Shown: positions 1 through 6,230 of the stretch, piece by piece
Layout of the letters: each line of letters begins with the position of its first letter
Numbering within the stretch: the stretch's first letter is position 1
Source: Candidatus Bathyarchaeota archaeon
GTDB lineage: Archaea; Thermoproteota; Bathyarchaeia; Bathyarchaeales; WAQA01
Direction: 5' to 3'
DNA: 13,892 bases
NCBI GenBank assembly: GCA_015520475.1
Contig: WAQA01000171.1
Location: 1-13,892 of the forward strand
The notes under the pieces: generated by a model
Databases searched by the model: none
Told to the model about the DNA's origin: nothing
Seen by the model: the letters and a program-made list of their open reading frames with translations, nothing else
Translations under genes and position numbers: made by a program

Positions 1-763
1 ACTCCGTCTTCTCAACCTCCAATGGACAGTCCAGAAGAGCTATCCTAGCCCCCTCAACACGCCTAGGCATACCAGGATGAACAACCTCTTTGCTGAGGAC
101 GATGCCATCGATAAGTTGGGTTTCAGTCATGGACTTTCCAGGTTTCTTCTCAACCATTATGTCGTCCAGGTCAACCCTATACTCATCCCCAACCTTCCTA
201 GCAACCTTTAGTACGGCGTCAACCGCTATGCTTGATAGCTGCTCTTTATATTCCGACACTATCTTACTGGCCATTGAGGTCATAGCTACACTCCTCAGAA
301 GCTCCCTGTCATTAGCGTCGACTGGGATTGATATCTCATCGATAACCTCTAATGCCTTCTCCGCAGCCTTCCTGTAACCATCAATTATTATTGTTGGGTG
401 GATGTTCTTGTTGATTAGTTCTTCTGCCTTCCCTAGGAGTTCACCGGCAACCACGACGGAGGTTGTTGTTCCATCACCAACCTCATCATCCTGTGTCTTG
501 GCAACCTCAACCATCATCTTAGCAGCTGGATGTTGAATATCCATCTCGTCAAGTATGGTTCGTCCATCACTGGTTATCGTAACATCTCCTGTGCTGTCAA
601 CAAGCATCTTATCCATTCCCTTAGGTCCAAGAGCGCTCTTTACAGCCTCAGCAACAATCTTCGCCGCCATTATATTTGTATGCTGCGCCTCTTTACCCCT
701 CGAACGGCTTGAACCTTCCTTCAGAATTAATACCGGAACCTCTGATGTTCTTGACGAAATCAT
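1..763 (-). CDS. thsA: Thermosome (group II chaperonin) subunit, N-terminal part, cut by window edge
   Basis: Subunit of the archaeal cytosolic double-ring chaperonin that folds proteins in an ATP-driven cycle. Translating the minus strand from the ATG at 763-761 gives 254 residues with no stop up to the window edge; full subunits are about 540-560 residues, so the rest of the apical domain and the second half of the equatorial domain lie outside. Visible signatures: EVPVLILKEG near residues 8-16, LGPKGMDKML at 45-54, EMDIQHPAAKMMVEVAK at 73-89, the nucleotide-binding QDDEVGDGTTT at 91-101, and KEVVHPGMPRRVE of the apical domain near 225-237. The usual NDGATIL stretch reads SDGRTIL (S65, R68). 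The start fits the family N-terminus; a weak GGAG lies 13 bases upstream. It is co-directional with the thioredoxin gene but has its own promoter. Which paralogue (alpha, beta, gamma) it is cannot be told. Confidence 0.95.
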   Translation of the reverse strand, partial: MISSRTSEVPVLILKEGSSRSRGKEAQHTNIMAAKIVAEAVKSALGPKGMDKMLVDSTGDVTITSDGRTILDEMDIQHPAAKMMVEVAKTQDDEVGDGTTTSVVVAGELLGKAEELINKNIHPTIIIDGYRKAAEKALEVIDEISIPVDANDRELLRSVAMTSMASKIVSEYKEQLSSIAVDAVLKVARKVGDEYRVDLDDIMVEKKPGKSMTETQLIDGIVLSKEVVHPGMPRRVEGARIALLDCPLEVEKTE

Positions 764-805
764 ATGATCACAGCATCTCCAAATCCATGTTATGGCGGAT
801 ATGAA

Positions 806-836
806 AGAAAGCCGTAGAATATAAGCTTTTTCTTTT
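806..836 (-). promoter_or_regulatory. BRE/TATA promoter of the thermosome gene
   Basis: On the minus strand the sequence GAAAAAGCTTATATTC (about 832 to 817) looks like a purine-rich BRE followed by an archaeal TATA box. A transcript starting about 25 bases downstream would begin near 797 and leave a leader of about 35 bases before the ATG at 763. No experimental support; inferred from spacing. Confidence 0.55.
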
Positions 837-879
837 GGTTTACGGTTGGTTGCAGCTTATCATCTCATAATTGTTCCTT

Positions 880-1287
880 TTAGAGGAAACGTGTAATCCT
901 CTGCTCCAGCACCTCTTTGGGTATGGCGCCGACAACCCTATCCTTAAGCGCACCATCCTTGAATATTAATAGTGTAGGTATACTCATTATGTCATATTGC
1001 ATAGTTATTTTTGGGTTCTCATCCACATTCAATTTGCCGAATAGGATTCTTCCAGCATACTTCCTAGCTAACTCATCGATTATTGGAGAGATGTAACGGC
1101 ACGGTGCACACCAAGGAGCCCAACAATCAATAACTACGAGACGGCTCCTCCGGATTACATCAGCGAATGTAGATTCTGTCACTGTTATAGGTTTCTCGAT
1201 GGATTTAGAGTCCTCCCTCAGCATCCGCATCATAAGCTCCCTTAGCTTCTTCTTACGGAGCTTCTCGAGCTCCTCATCCAAAGCCAA
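880..1287 (-). CDS. trx: Thioredoxin with charged N-terminal extension
   Basis: Thiol-disulfide oxidoreductase of the cytosol, 135 residues. The thioredoxin fold occupies about residues 33-135: active-site WCAPC at 59-63 (C60 and C63 the redox pair), cis-proline in SIPT (P104), and the FKDG turn at 109-112. The active site is CAPC rather than CGPC, and an additional Cys (C55) sits five residues before the first catalytic Cys. Residues 1-30 form a Lys/Glu/Arg-rich helix (MALDEELEKLRKKKLREL) that classical thioredoxins of about 105 residues lack; similar extensions occur in thioredoxins of other TACK archaea, as far as I recall. The start is TTG at 1287-1285 with an AGGGG motif seven bases upstream; a second in-frame TTG two codons later is an alternative. 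Its reducing partner is not encoded in the window. Confidence 0.92.
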   Translation of the reverse strand: MALDEELEKLRKKKLRELMMRMLREDSKSIEKPITVTESTFADVIRRSRLVVIDCWAPWCAPCRYISPIIDELARKYAGRILFGKLNVDENPKITMQYDIMSIPTLLIFKDGALKDRVVGAIPKEVLEQRITRFL

Positions 1288-1344
1288 TATCTAACCCCTT
1301 AGAATAACTTTAGATTTGATCCTAATATCCATTCACCATCTTAA

Positions 1345-1366
1345 TTATTTGATTTTAAGCCTCCAC
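1345..1366 (-). promoter_or_regulatory. Possible promoter of the thioredoxin gene
   Basis: Minus strand GGAGGCTTAAAATC (about 1362 to 1349) could be BRE plus TATA, giving a start near 1330 and a leader of about 40 bases to the TTG at 1287. The 145 bases between the divergent thioredoxin and fen1 genes must hold both promoters. Confidence 0.35.
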
Positions 1367-1375
1367 TAAACTATA

Positions 1376-1393
1376 AGAATCAGTTTTTATTAC
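1376..1393 (+). promoter_or_regulatory. Probable promoter of fen1
   Basis: AGAATCAGTTTTTATTACG resembles a TATA element centred near 1387, which would start the transcript near 1412. That leaves about 20 bases, holding an AGGGGG run at 1415-1420 and TGGATC at 1423-1428, before the ATC at 1433, a normal leader length for that start. Confidence 0.4.
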
Positions 1394-1432
1394 GTATATG
1401 ATGGATAATGTTGTAGGGGGACTGGATCAGCC

Positions 1433-2464
1433 ATCGGAGTTAACCTTAAAGATTTGGTTCCTAAGGTTAATATTGACCTTAAAGATTTGAGTGGACGGAC
1501 AATAGCGATAGATGCATATAACGCATTATATCAGTTTCTCGCGATCATCAGGCAGCCTGACGGGACTCCACTAAAGGATCATGAGGGGAAGATAACCAGT
1601 CATCTGAGCGGGCTCTTCTATAGGACCTGTAACTTGCTGGAGTTAGGTATTAAACCCATCTATGTATTTGACGGTGTTCCACCGGCATTGAAGGAGGCGG
1701 AGATTAAGAGGAGGACTAGAATTAAGGATGAAGCATTAAGGAAGTATGAGGAGGCGTTAAGAGAAGGGAGGATTGAGGAGGCAAGGATGTATGCGCAGAT
1801 GACCTCGAAGCTGAAGGATTATATGGCTGAAGACTCGAAACGCCTCTTAACGATGATGGGAGTGCCATGGGTTCAAGCTCCATCCGAAGGGGAAGCGCAG
1901 GCTGCGCATCTAGTGAAGAGGGGAGACGCTGACTTCTGCGCAAGCCAAGATTATGACAGCTTAATGTTTGGGGCTCCGAGACTACTTAGGAACGTAACTA
2001 TTTCTGGGAGAAGGAAGCTTCCCCGTAAGAAGGTTTATGTGGAGGTTATACCGGAAGTCATCGAACTTGAGAAGGTTTTGAGGCAGTTAGATATCACATA
2101 TGAGCAGCTCATAGATGTCGGGATACTTGTGGGAACAGATTTTAACCCTGAAGGAGTCAAGGGTGTTGGACCTAAAACTGCACTGAAGCTTATAAAGAAG
2201 TATGGGAGTCTAGAGGGCGCGCTCTCAGAATTGAAGGATGCATCCTTCCCCGTTGAACCGCAGAAGATTAGGGAGATATTCCTGCATCCAAAGGTTACAG
2301 ATAATTATAATATAGTGTGGAGTGAGGCTGATGTGGACGGCGTAATCAGATTCCTCTGCGACGAGAAGGATTTCTCCAGGGAGAGAGTAAGCAAAGCCCT
2401 CGAGAAGGCAATTAAAGGATTTAAGAGGGAAAAGGCGAAGACAACCCTTGAGAGATGGTTCTAG
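1433..2464 (+). CDS. fen: Flap endonuclease 1 (FEN-1), apparent ATC start
   Basis: Structure-specific 5' nuclease that removes 5' flaps in Okazaki-fragment maturation and long-patch repair, acting with PCNA. Counting from the ATC at 1433 gives 343 residues, the usual archaeal length, and places the metal-binding acids at the positions I recall for Pyrococcus FEN-1: D27 (IAIDAYNA), D80 (VFDG), E152/E154 (PSEGEAQ), D173/D175 (SQDYDS) and D236 (LVGTDFN). The helix-hairpin-helix region (GVGPKTALKL) and the C-terminal TTLERWF PCNA-interaction tail follow. From this point the protein reads IGVNLKDLVPKV, matching the family N-terminus M-G-V-x-L. No ATG, GTG or TTG lies in frame between the upstream stop at 1406 and the TTG at 1454; a conventional call would start at 1454 (336 residues) and lose the conserved N-terminal Gly. 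Identity is certain; the start is inferred. Confidence 0.96.
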   Translation: MGVNLKDLVPKVNIDLKDLSGRTIAIDAYNALYQFLAIIRQPDGTPLKDHEGKITSHLSGLFYRTCNLLELGIKPIYVFDGVPPALKEAEIKRRTRIKDEALRKYEEALREGRIEEARMYAQMTSKLKDYMAEDSKRLLTMMGVPWVQAPSEGEAQAAHLVKRGDADFCASQDYDSLMFGAPRLLRNVTISGRRKLPRKKVYVEVIPEVIELEKVLRQLDITYEQLIDVGILVGTDFNPEGVKGVGPKTALKLIKKYGSLEGALSELKDASFPVEPQKIREIFLHPKVTDNYNIVWSEADVDGVIRFLCDEKDFSRERVSKALEKAIKGFKREKAKTTLERWF

Positions 2465-2499
2465 AACCGTAGGGAACATTCTCTAGAGGGGACAATTCA

Positions 2500-2514
2500 G
2501 CAAGTTTTATATGA
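2500..2514 (+). promoter_or_regulatory. Probable promoter, near-leaderless, of the glycosidase-like gene
   Basis: CAAGTTTTATATG is a good archaeal TATA box about 40 bases after the fen1 stop. Transcription about 25 bases on would begin near 2530, only a few bases before the ATG at 2538, so the message is probably leaderless and the two ATGs at 2511/2514, which overlap the TATA box, are not used. Confidence 0.5.
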
Positions 2515-2537
2515 TGTTTACATGTATCATCTCAATC

Positions 2538-3758
2538 ATGAACATCAACATTGAAGAGTTAAATATAGATTTAGATAGGCTTAGAGAGTCTGTGGAGCTG
2601 GGATGCAGCTGGCTTATAGATATAGCACAGGTTAAAACGGACAGGCTTACAATAGAGAATGACACCTTTAATCATCAGCATAAACGCTGGCGCGGTGCGA
2701 TTAGAGGAGAGTATAGGGTAGCAGAGGGAAAGTGGGACTTCTTCTGTCCAATCTGGCATACTGGACAGGCTGTTAAAGCATTGACGATGGCGTATAAGGT
2801 TTTAGGAGAGAAGCGTCTCCTCGAAGCCGCTAACTTAGGAGCTGAATTCATATTAAATGAGAGGGTTACGGATCCTGATGATCCAGACTACGGCTTGATC
2901 TTTGCCTTTGAGAGTATAGGGAACGGAGTTAACACATCAGCGATACTAGAATGTCTTGATGGACTTATACATCTCAGCGAGGTGACTGGGAAGGAAAAGT
3001 TATGGGAGGCCGTCATAGACGCATTGAACTGGGTTGCTGATAAGACATACATCGAAGGTGAAGGACTATTCCGCGACCTATACATTCCGGAGGAGAGAAA
3101 GTTCAAGTTTCCACATTGGAAGCCTAAGATGCAGACTCCTGGCAGACCCCTACTTGACGATGGAGTATTCTATAAGGGTTACCGGAAAACCGGAGAGAAG
3201 AGATTTCTCAGAATATTTCTTGAAGTAGCTGATAGACTATTGAGGGATGAGGAACCCCCTGGAAACTGGATTCGTTATCCGCCATGCAACTACGAAACAG
3301 GATCTATCCATCCTAGACATGCTTATTGGTGGGGTTATCCGATGATCATGGCATATGAAGAGACCGGAGAGAGGAAGTATCTTGAATGTGCAGTGAGAGC
3401 TGCGGACTGGTATGTTAAAGCCCAGAGGAGGGATGGAGGACTGTTTAGAGCAACCTTCTCAGACTTCAACACTTTAAGTTTCGGCCATGCAACATCGGGA
3501 ATAGCATGCGCCACGATCCTATGGTGGGATCTCACACGTATCCTAGATGATAAACGCTACTTAGAGCCGATAAGGAAGGCAATGAACTTCTGTATGATGA
3601 TGCAGATACGGAACCCTCAAGACCCAAATTTGAGGGGAGTTATATTAGAGAAGGTTCTTCCACCGGACGGTACAGATAGGTCGCCATATCACATCCGGGA
3701 TCTAGGCACAATATTCTTCATTCAAGCAGCATCGAAGATATTGATGGATCTAGAATAG
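2538..3758 (+). CDS. (alpha/alpha)6-barrel (six-hairpin) glycosidase-like protein
   Basis: 406 residues, no signal peptide or membrane segment, so probably cytosolic. The protein shows regularly repeated helical hairpins typical of the six-hairpin glycosidase/epimerase fold: GQAVKALTMAYKVLGEKRLLEAA, then TSAILECLDGLIHLSEVTGKEKLWEA split over the next hairpin, then YKGYRKTGEKRF, MIMAYEETGERKY and TRILDDKRYL, with aromatic Trp/His/Asp-rich loops (CPIWHTGQ, PLLDDGVFYKGY near residues 204-215, RHAYWWGYP, SFGHATSGIA) that would line a sugar pocket. This resembles GH88/GH105 unsaturated uronidases and N-acylglucosamine 2-epimerase relatives, but I cannot assign the family, the catalytic acid or the substrate. 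The start at 2538 is preferred over the longer frame from 2511 because the TATA box lies inside that extension. It precedes an esterase-like gene, which fits oligosaccharide breakdown. Confidence 0.7.
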   Translation: MNINIEELNIDLDRLRESVELGCSWLIDIAQVKTDRLTIENDTFNHQHKRWRGAIRGEYRVAEGKWDFFCPIWHTGQAVKALTMAYKVLGEKRLLEAANLGAEFILNERVTDPDDPDYGLIFAFESIGNGVNTSAILECLDGLIHLSEVTGKEKLWEAVIDALNWVADKTYIEGEGLFRDLYIPEERKFKFPHWKPKMQTPGRPLLDDGVFYKGYRKTGEKRFLRIFLEVADRLLRDEEPPGNWIRYPPCNYETGSIHPRHAYWWGYPMIMAYEETGERKYLECAVRAADWYVKAQRRDGGLFRATFSDFNTLSFGHATSGIACATILWWDLTRILDDKRYLEPIRKAMNFCMMMQIRNPQDPNLRGVILEKVLPPDGTDRSPYHIRDLGTIFFIQAASKILMDLE

Positions 3759-3977
3759 TATCCACTCTTTCATGAACTTCTCATCCCACCAGAATCTTAA
3801 GGCGCCAATAACCTCCCAAATTTCTTTGATCAACATTCTTCTCCGGAACCCGAGAATATATCCTCTCCAGACTATCCACACCATACGTTTATTAGAACAC
3901 TTAATAGGGATTGCCGGGAGGGATCTTAGATACACATAAATAATTATTCCCACAACACAATCATAACATTCAACCAT
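3750..3977 (-). CDS. Short Trp-rich ORF of unknown function (possible remnant)
   Basis: An open frame of 75 codons on the minus strand, convergent with and overlapping the last nine bases of the glycosidase-like gene. It is not recognised. From the internal Met31 the sequence (MVWIVWRGYILGF, then RRRMLIKEIW, then LRFWWDEKFMKEW) is rich in Trp, Arg and Lys and looks protein-like, perhaps a small membrane-associated helix pair or the decayed C-terminus of a larger protein. No ribosome binding site precedes the ATG at 3977. An AT-rich TATA-like stretch at about 3948-3932 could serve either this strand (favouring Met31 at 3887, 45 residues) or the plus-strand hydrolase. It may equally be chance reading on the complement of spacer DNA. 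Confidence 0.25.
   Translation of the reverse strand: MVECYDCVVGIIIYVYLRSLPAIPIKCSNKRMVWIVWRGYILGFRRRMLIKEIWEVIGALRFWWDEKFMKEWILF
3929..3948 (+). promoter_or_regulatory. Probable promoter of the alpha/beta hydrolase gene
   Basis: ATACACATAAATAATTATT contains a TATA-like core (CATAAATAA) whose predicted transcript start near 3965 leaves a leader of about 30 bases before the TTG at 3994. GGGTG at 3982-3986 lies seven bases before that TTG and is the better ribosome binding site; the GGAGA immediately before it is too close. Confidence 0.4.
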
Positions 3978-3993
3978 TGCTGGGTGTAGGAGA

Positions 3994-5037
3994 TTGGCTA
4001 AAAGGAATCTTTCCCCATATGAAAGTGTATGGGCATGGATCCGATCCGAGAAACCTAAGCTTTCCTTTGACGGAGCCTCCTATGAGGACTTTGTTGGGTG
4101 GCGTGTAAAGTTTAAGGAGAGGCTGTTAGAGCTTTTAGGGAGATGGCCTAAGAAGGTTCCTCTTAATCCTGAGGTTGTCGAGTCTGTCGATTTAGGCGAT
4201 TATGTTAGGGAGAAGGTGATCTATGATGTTGATGAATACTCCAGTGTCTCTGCTTATGTTCTTGTTCCTAAGGATGTTGGTTCTGGGAGGAGACCTGGAA
4301 TACTTGCCGCTCACGGCCATGGAAGAGGTAAGGTTGATGTCTGCGGGGTTGTAAAGGATAAGGAGGAATACGACAGATTCATAAAGCCTCTAAACTATGA
4401 CTATGCCGTCGGATTCGTTAAGAGGGGATACGTAGTCATCGCTCCAGACTGGAGAGGATTCGGAGAGAGATCAAGCCCAGAGGAGTGGGTTAGACCGCAC
4501 CGTGATAAATGTAATGTAAACTATTTTGCTTACGGATATTTAGGATATCATCTGTTAACGCTTCAGATATGGGATGGGATGCGTACAATCGATTATCTCC
4601 AATCGAGGAGTGAGGTTGACGGGGATCGTATAGGCTGCGCTGGACTATCATTCGGCGGAACAATGACCATGTACCTCGCTGCACTCGACGATCGAGTTAA
4701 GGTCGCCTGTATAAGCGGTTACCTAAGCACTATAAGGGGGGATGCTATGGGGATGAGGGCGAAGGCAAATTTCTGCGGTGCGCAGTACATGCCAGGCCTA
4801 TTGAGAATAGGGGATATACCGGACGTTGCAGGTCTGATAGCCCCTAAACCCCTCCTAATCGAGATGGGTGAGAGGGATACATGTTTTGTGATTGATGATG
4901 CGAAGAGGGCTTATGAGAAGTTGAAGAGGATCTATATGGCCGCCGGTGCACCTGAGAGGCTGGACTGCGACATTCATCCAGGGGGACATTCATGGAGCGG
5001 GGCAAAGGCGTATGACTGGTTTAAGAGGTGGCTTTAA
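3994..5037 (+). CDS. Alpha/beta hydrolase, acetyl-xylan-esterase/dienelactone-hydrolase type
   Basis: 347-residue serine hydrolase, no signal peptide, probably cytosolic. Catalytic features: oxyanion/strand motif LAAHGHGRG (105-112), PDWRGFGERS (151-160), the nucleophile elbow G-L-S-F-G with S219, a probable acid at D295 (MGERD), or alternatively D301, and the catalytic His H332 in HPGGHSW. The N-terminal 80 residues are a helical/beta cap (FVGWRVKFKERLLELLGRWP) seen in large esterases of the AXE1 and Abhydrolase_7-like groups. It probably removes acyl groups from sugars or hydrolyses small esters; the substrate is unknown. The start is TTG at 3994; no ATG occurs in frame nearby. It follows the glycosidase-like gene by 235 bases with its own promoter, so the functional link is suggestive only. 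Confidence 0.82.
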   Translation: MAKRNLSPYESVWAWIRSEKPKLSFDGASYEDFVGWRVKFKERLLELLGRWPKKVPLNPEVVESVDLGDYVREKVIYDVDEYSSVSAYVLVPKDVGSGRRPGILAAHGHGRGKVDVCGVVKDKEEYDRFIKPLNYDYAVGFVKRGYVVIAPDWRGFGERSSPEEWVRPHRDKCNVNYFAYGYLGYHLLTLQIWDGMRTIDYLQSRSEVDGDRIGCAGLSFGGTMTMYLAALDDRVKVACISGYLSTIRGDAMGMRAKANFCGAQYMPGLLRIGDIPDVAGLIAPKPLLIEMGERDTCFVIDDAKRAYEKLKRIYMAAGAPERLDCDIHPGGHSWSGAKAYDWFKRWL

Positions 5038-5173
5038 TTCCCCGACCCTCACAGACCATTCCATCCCATTAGAAATTTGATATCCACTAAGTTGTTGAGG
5101 GCGGATCAGAGGGCTATATCGTCATCTCCCATAAAAGTGGGATTCTGATAGTTGTTCCTTCAACATCTCCAAC

Positions 5174-5190
5174 AAAACAGATAAATACTC
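5174..5190 (+). promoter_or_regulatory. Probable promoter of the mrp gene
   Basis: AAAACAGATAAATACTC resembles BRE plus TATA centred near 5183, placing transcription near 5208. The leader then carries the strong ribosome binding site GAGGGGGATC at 5231-5240. The 208 bases between the hydrolase stop and position 5245 contain no other gene; a small hairpin-capable TCCCA-N6-TGGGA lies near 5136-5151. Confidence 0.45.
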
Positions 5191-5201
5191 TGATTAATCA
5201 G
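5190..5201. promoter_or_regulatory. Perfect 12-bp palindrome, candidate operator
   Basis: CTGATTAATCAG is its own reverse complement and sits directly after the TATA-like element and before the predicted transcription start of the mrp gene, where a dimeric repressor would block polymerase. No second copy was noticed at the other promoters in the window. Function is inferred from position and symmetry alone. Confidence 0.4.
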
Positions 5202-5230
5202 TTGATAGAAGCGTTCTTCCGAGAAGAGAA

Positions 5231-5240
5231 GAGGGGGATC
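5231..5240 (+). promoter_or_regulatory. Strong ribosome binding site facing an ATA codon
   Basis: GAGGGGGATC is nearly the full anti-Shine-Dalgarno complement GGAGGTGATC. The next in-frame codon at ideal spacing (five bases) is ATA at 5246, in the frame of the mrp gene. The nearest in-frame ATG is 65 bases downstream at 5306, far too distant for this site. This decides the start chosen for mrp. Confidence 0.6.
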
Positions 5241-5245
5241 AAAGG

Positions 5246-6118
5246 ATAACTGACAGAGAAAAGAACTACGTTGAGTATAGGAGACGGCTCCTAGAAGAGC
5301 AGCGGATGATGCTTAAGGCGAGGATGGAGAAGATAAAGCATAAGGTTGCTGTTATCAGCGGTAAAGGCGGGGTTGGAAAGACAGTTGTAACTGTGAATTT
5401 AGCTGCTGTATTTGCTGAGAACGGATGGAACGTAGGGGTTTTGGATGCAGATATCCACGGACCCTGCATTCCAAGAATGCTGGGTATGAAGGGAAGTAGA
5501 CTTCAGAGGGGACCACCAGGAATATTTCCTGCTTTAGGCCCTCTAGGAATGAAGATTGTCTCTGTCGATTTTCTATTGCCCAATCCAGAGATGCCTATTA
5601 TATGGCGCGGCCCCTTAAAGATGGCTGCTATTAGACAGTTCCTTTCAGAGATTGTCTGGGGCGAACTTGACCTTCTACTTATAGATCTTCCTCCTGGCAC
5701 AGGTGATGAAGCGTTAAGTGTTATGCAGCTCCTACCAGAGATGGACGGCGTCATCATAGTAACAATCCCTTCAAAGGTATCTCAAGACGTTGTTAAAAAG
5801 GCAGTTATATTCGCTAAGCGGTTGAATGTTCCAGTTATAGGTATAATAGAGAATATGAGCGGATTCATATGTCCAAGATGTGGTGCCAAAACAGAGATAT
5901 TCAGATCCGGTGGTGGACGAGAGATCTCAAAGGACCTCAATGTGCCATTCCTTGGAGAGATACCGATCGACCCGGAGATATGCGGGGATTCGGATAGAGG
6001 CGTACCATTCATAATTCAACATGCAGACTCACCTACGGCGAAGGAGATAAAGAGGATATCTGAGAAGATAGAAGAGTTCCTAGTAGAGAATAAGGGAAAA
6101 GTTATCGGTGAGAAATAG
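5246..6118 (+). CDS. mrp: Mrp/NBP35-type iron-sulfur carrier P-loop ATPase, apparent ATA start
   Basis: Cytosolic ATPase of the ParA/MinD superfamily that binds and delivers Fe-S clusters to apo-proteins (Mrp/ApbC/NBP35). With numbering from the ATA at 5246 (290 residues): deviant Walker A GKGGVGK at 39-45, DADIHGP near 68-74, switch/Walker B LLLIDLPPGTGDE with D147, and the cluster-binding C-P-R-C pair at C209 and C212. Dimer partner sites are typical of the family. Conventional calling would begin at ATG 5306 (270 residues), but the frame upstream encodes TDREKNYVEY followed by RRRLLEEQRMM leading into MEKIKHKV, which aligns with the helical N-terminus I recall for Methanocaldococcus Mrp (LLAQQ...KIKHKI). 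The only start-like codon there is ATA, behind a strong ribosome binding site. There is no N-terminal Cys cluster. Single gene, own promoter. Confidence 0.93.
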   Translation: MTDREKNYVEYRRRLLEEQRMMLKARMEKIKHKVAVISGKGGVGKTVVTVNLAAVFAENGWNVGVLDADIHGPCIPRMLGMKGSRLQRGPPGIFPALGPLGMKIVSVDFLLPNPEMPIIWRGPLKMAAIRQFLSEIVWGELDLLLIDLPPGTGDEALSVMQLLPEMDGVIIVTIPSKVSQDVVKKAVIFAKRLNVPVIGIIENMSGFICPRCGAKTEIFRSGGGREISKDLNVPFLGEIPIDPEICGDSDRGVPFIIQHADSPTAKEIKRISEKIEEFLVENKGKVIGEK

Positions 6119-6194
6119 ATTGGATTGGTGAGATTCACACCTCATCTCTGAAGCGGCGAATTTGAAGTATGTCTCAGCCGGCTGTGAATATGTT

Positions 6195-6201
6195 GTTTTT
6201 T
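6195..6201 (+). terminator. T-run after mrp
   Basis: GTTGTTTTTTG about 77 bases after the mrp stop. Archaeal RNA polymerase can terminate at T-runs of this sort without a hairpin. Weak evidence because only one short tract is present. Confidence 0.3.
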
Positions 6202-6206
6202 GATTC

Positions 6207-6230
6207 CATCCTAAAGCATATATTAGGATG
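6207..6230. repeat. 7-bp exact inverted repeat with 10-base spacer
   Basis: CATCCTA at 6207-6213 and TAGGATG at 6224-6230 are exact reverse complements. In RNA this is a 7-bp stem with a 10-base AT-rich loop; in DNA it is a dyad of one helical-turn-and-a-half spacing that could bind a dimer. It follows the T-run after mrp and precedes the promoter of the next gene by about 140 bases. Confidence 0.4.

Noticed and set aside
90..712. Plus-strand frames over the left edge (95 and 60 codons)
   Set aside because: They are complement shadows of the thermosome gene, whose protein matches the family throughout.
1454..1456. TTG as the fen1 start
   Set aside because: It removes the conserved MGVxLKD segment and has only a GGAG 14 bases upstream; kept as the conventional alternative.
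2481..2489. CTCTAGAG palindrome after fen1
   Set aside because: Eight bases, not placed at a promoter core; expected by chance at this length.
2511..2537. ATG 2511 as start of the glycosidase-like gene
   Set aside because: The codons overlap the TATA box and the resulting MMFTCIISI is not family-like; the ATG at 2538 fits a near-leaderless transcript.
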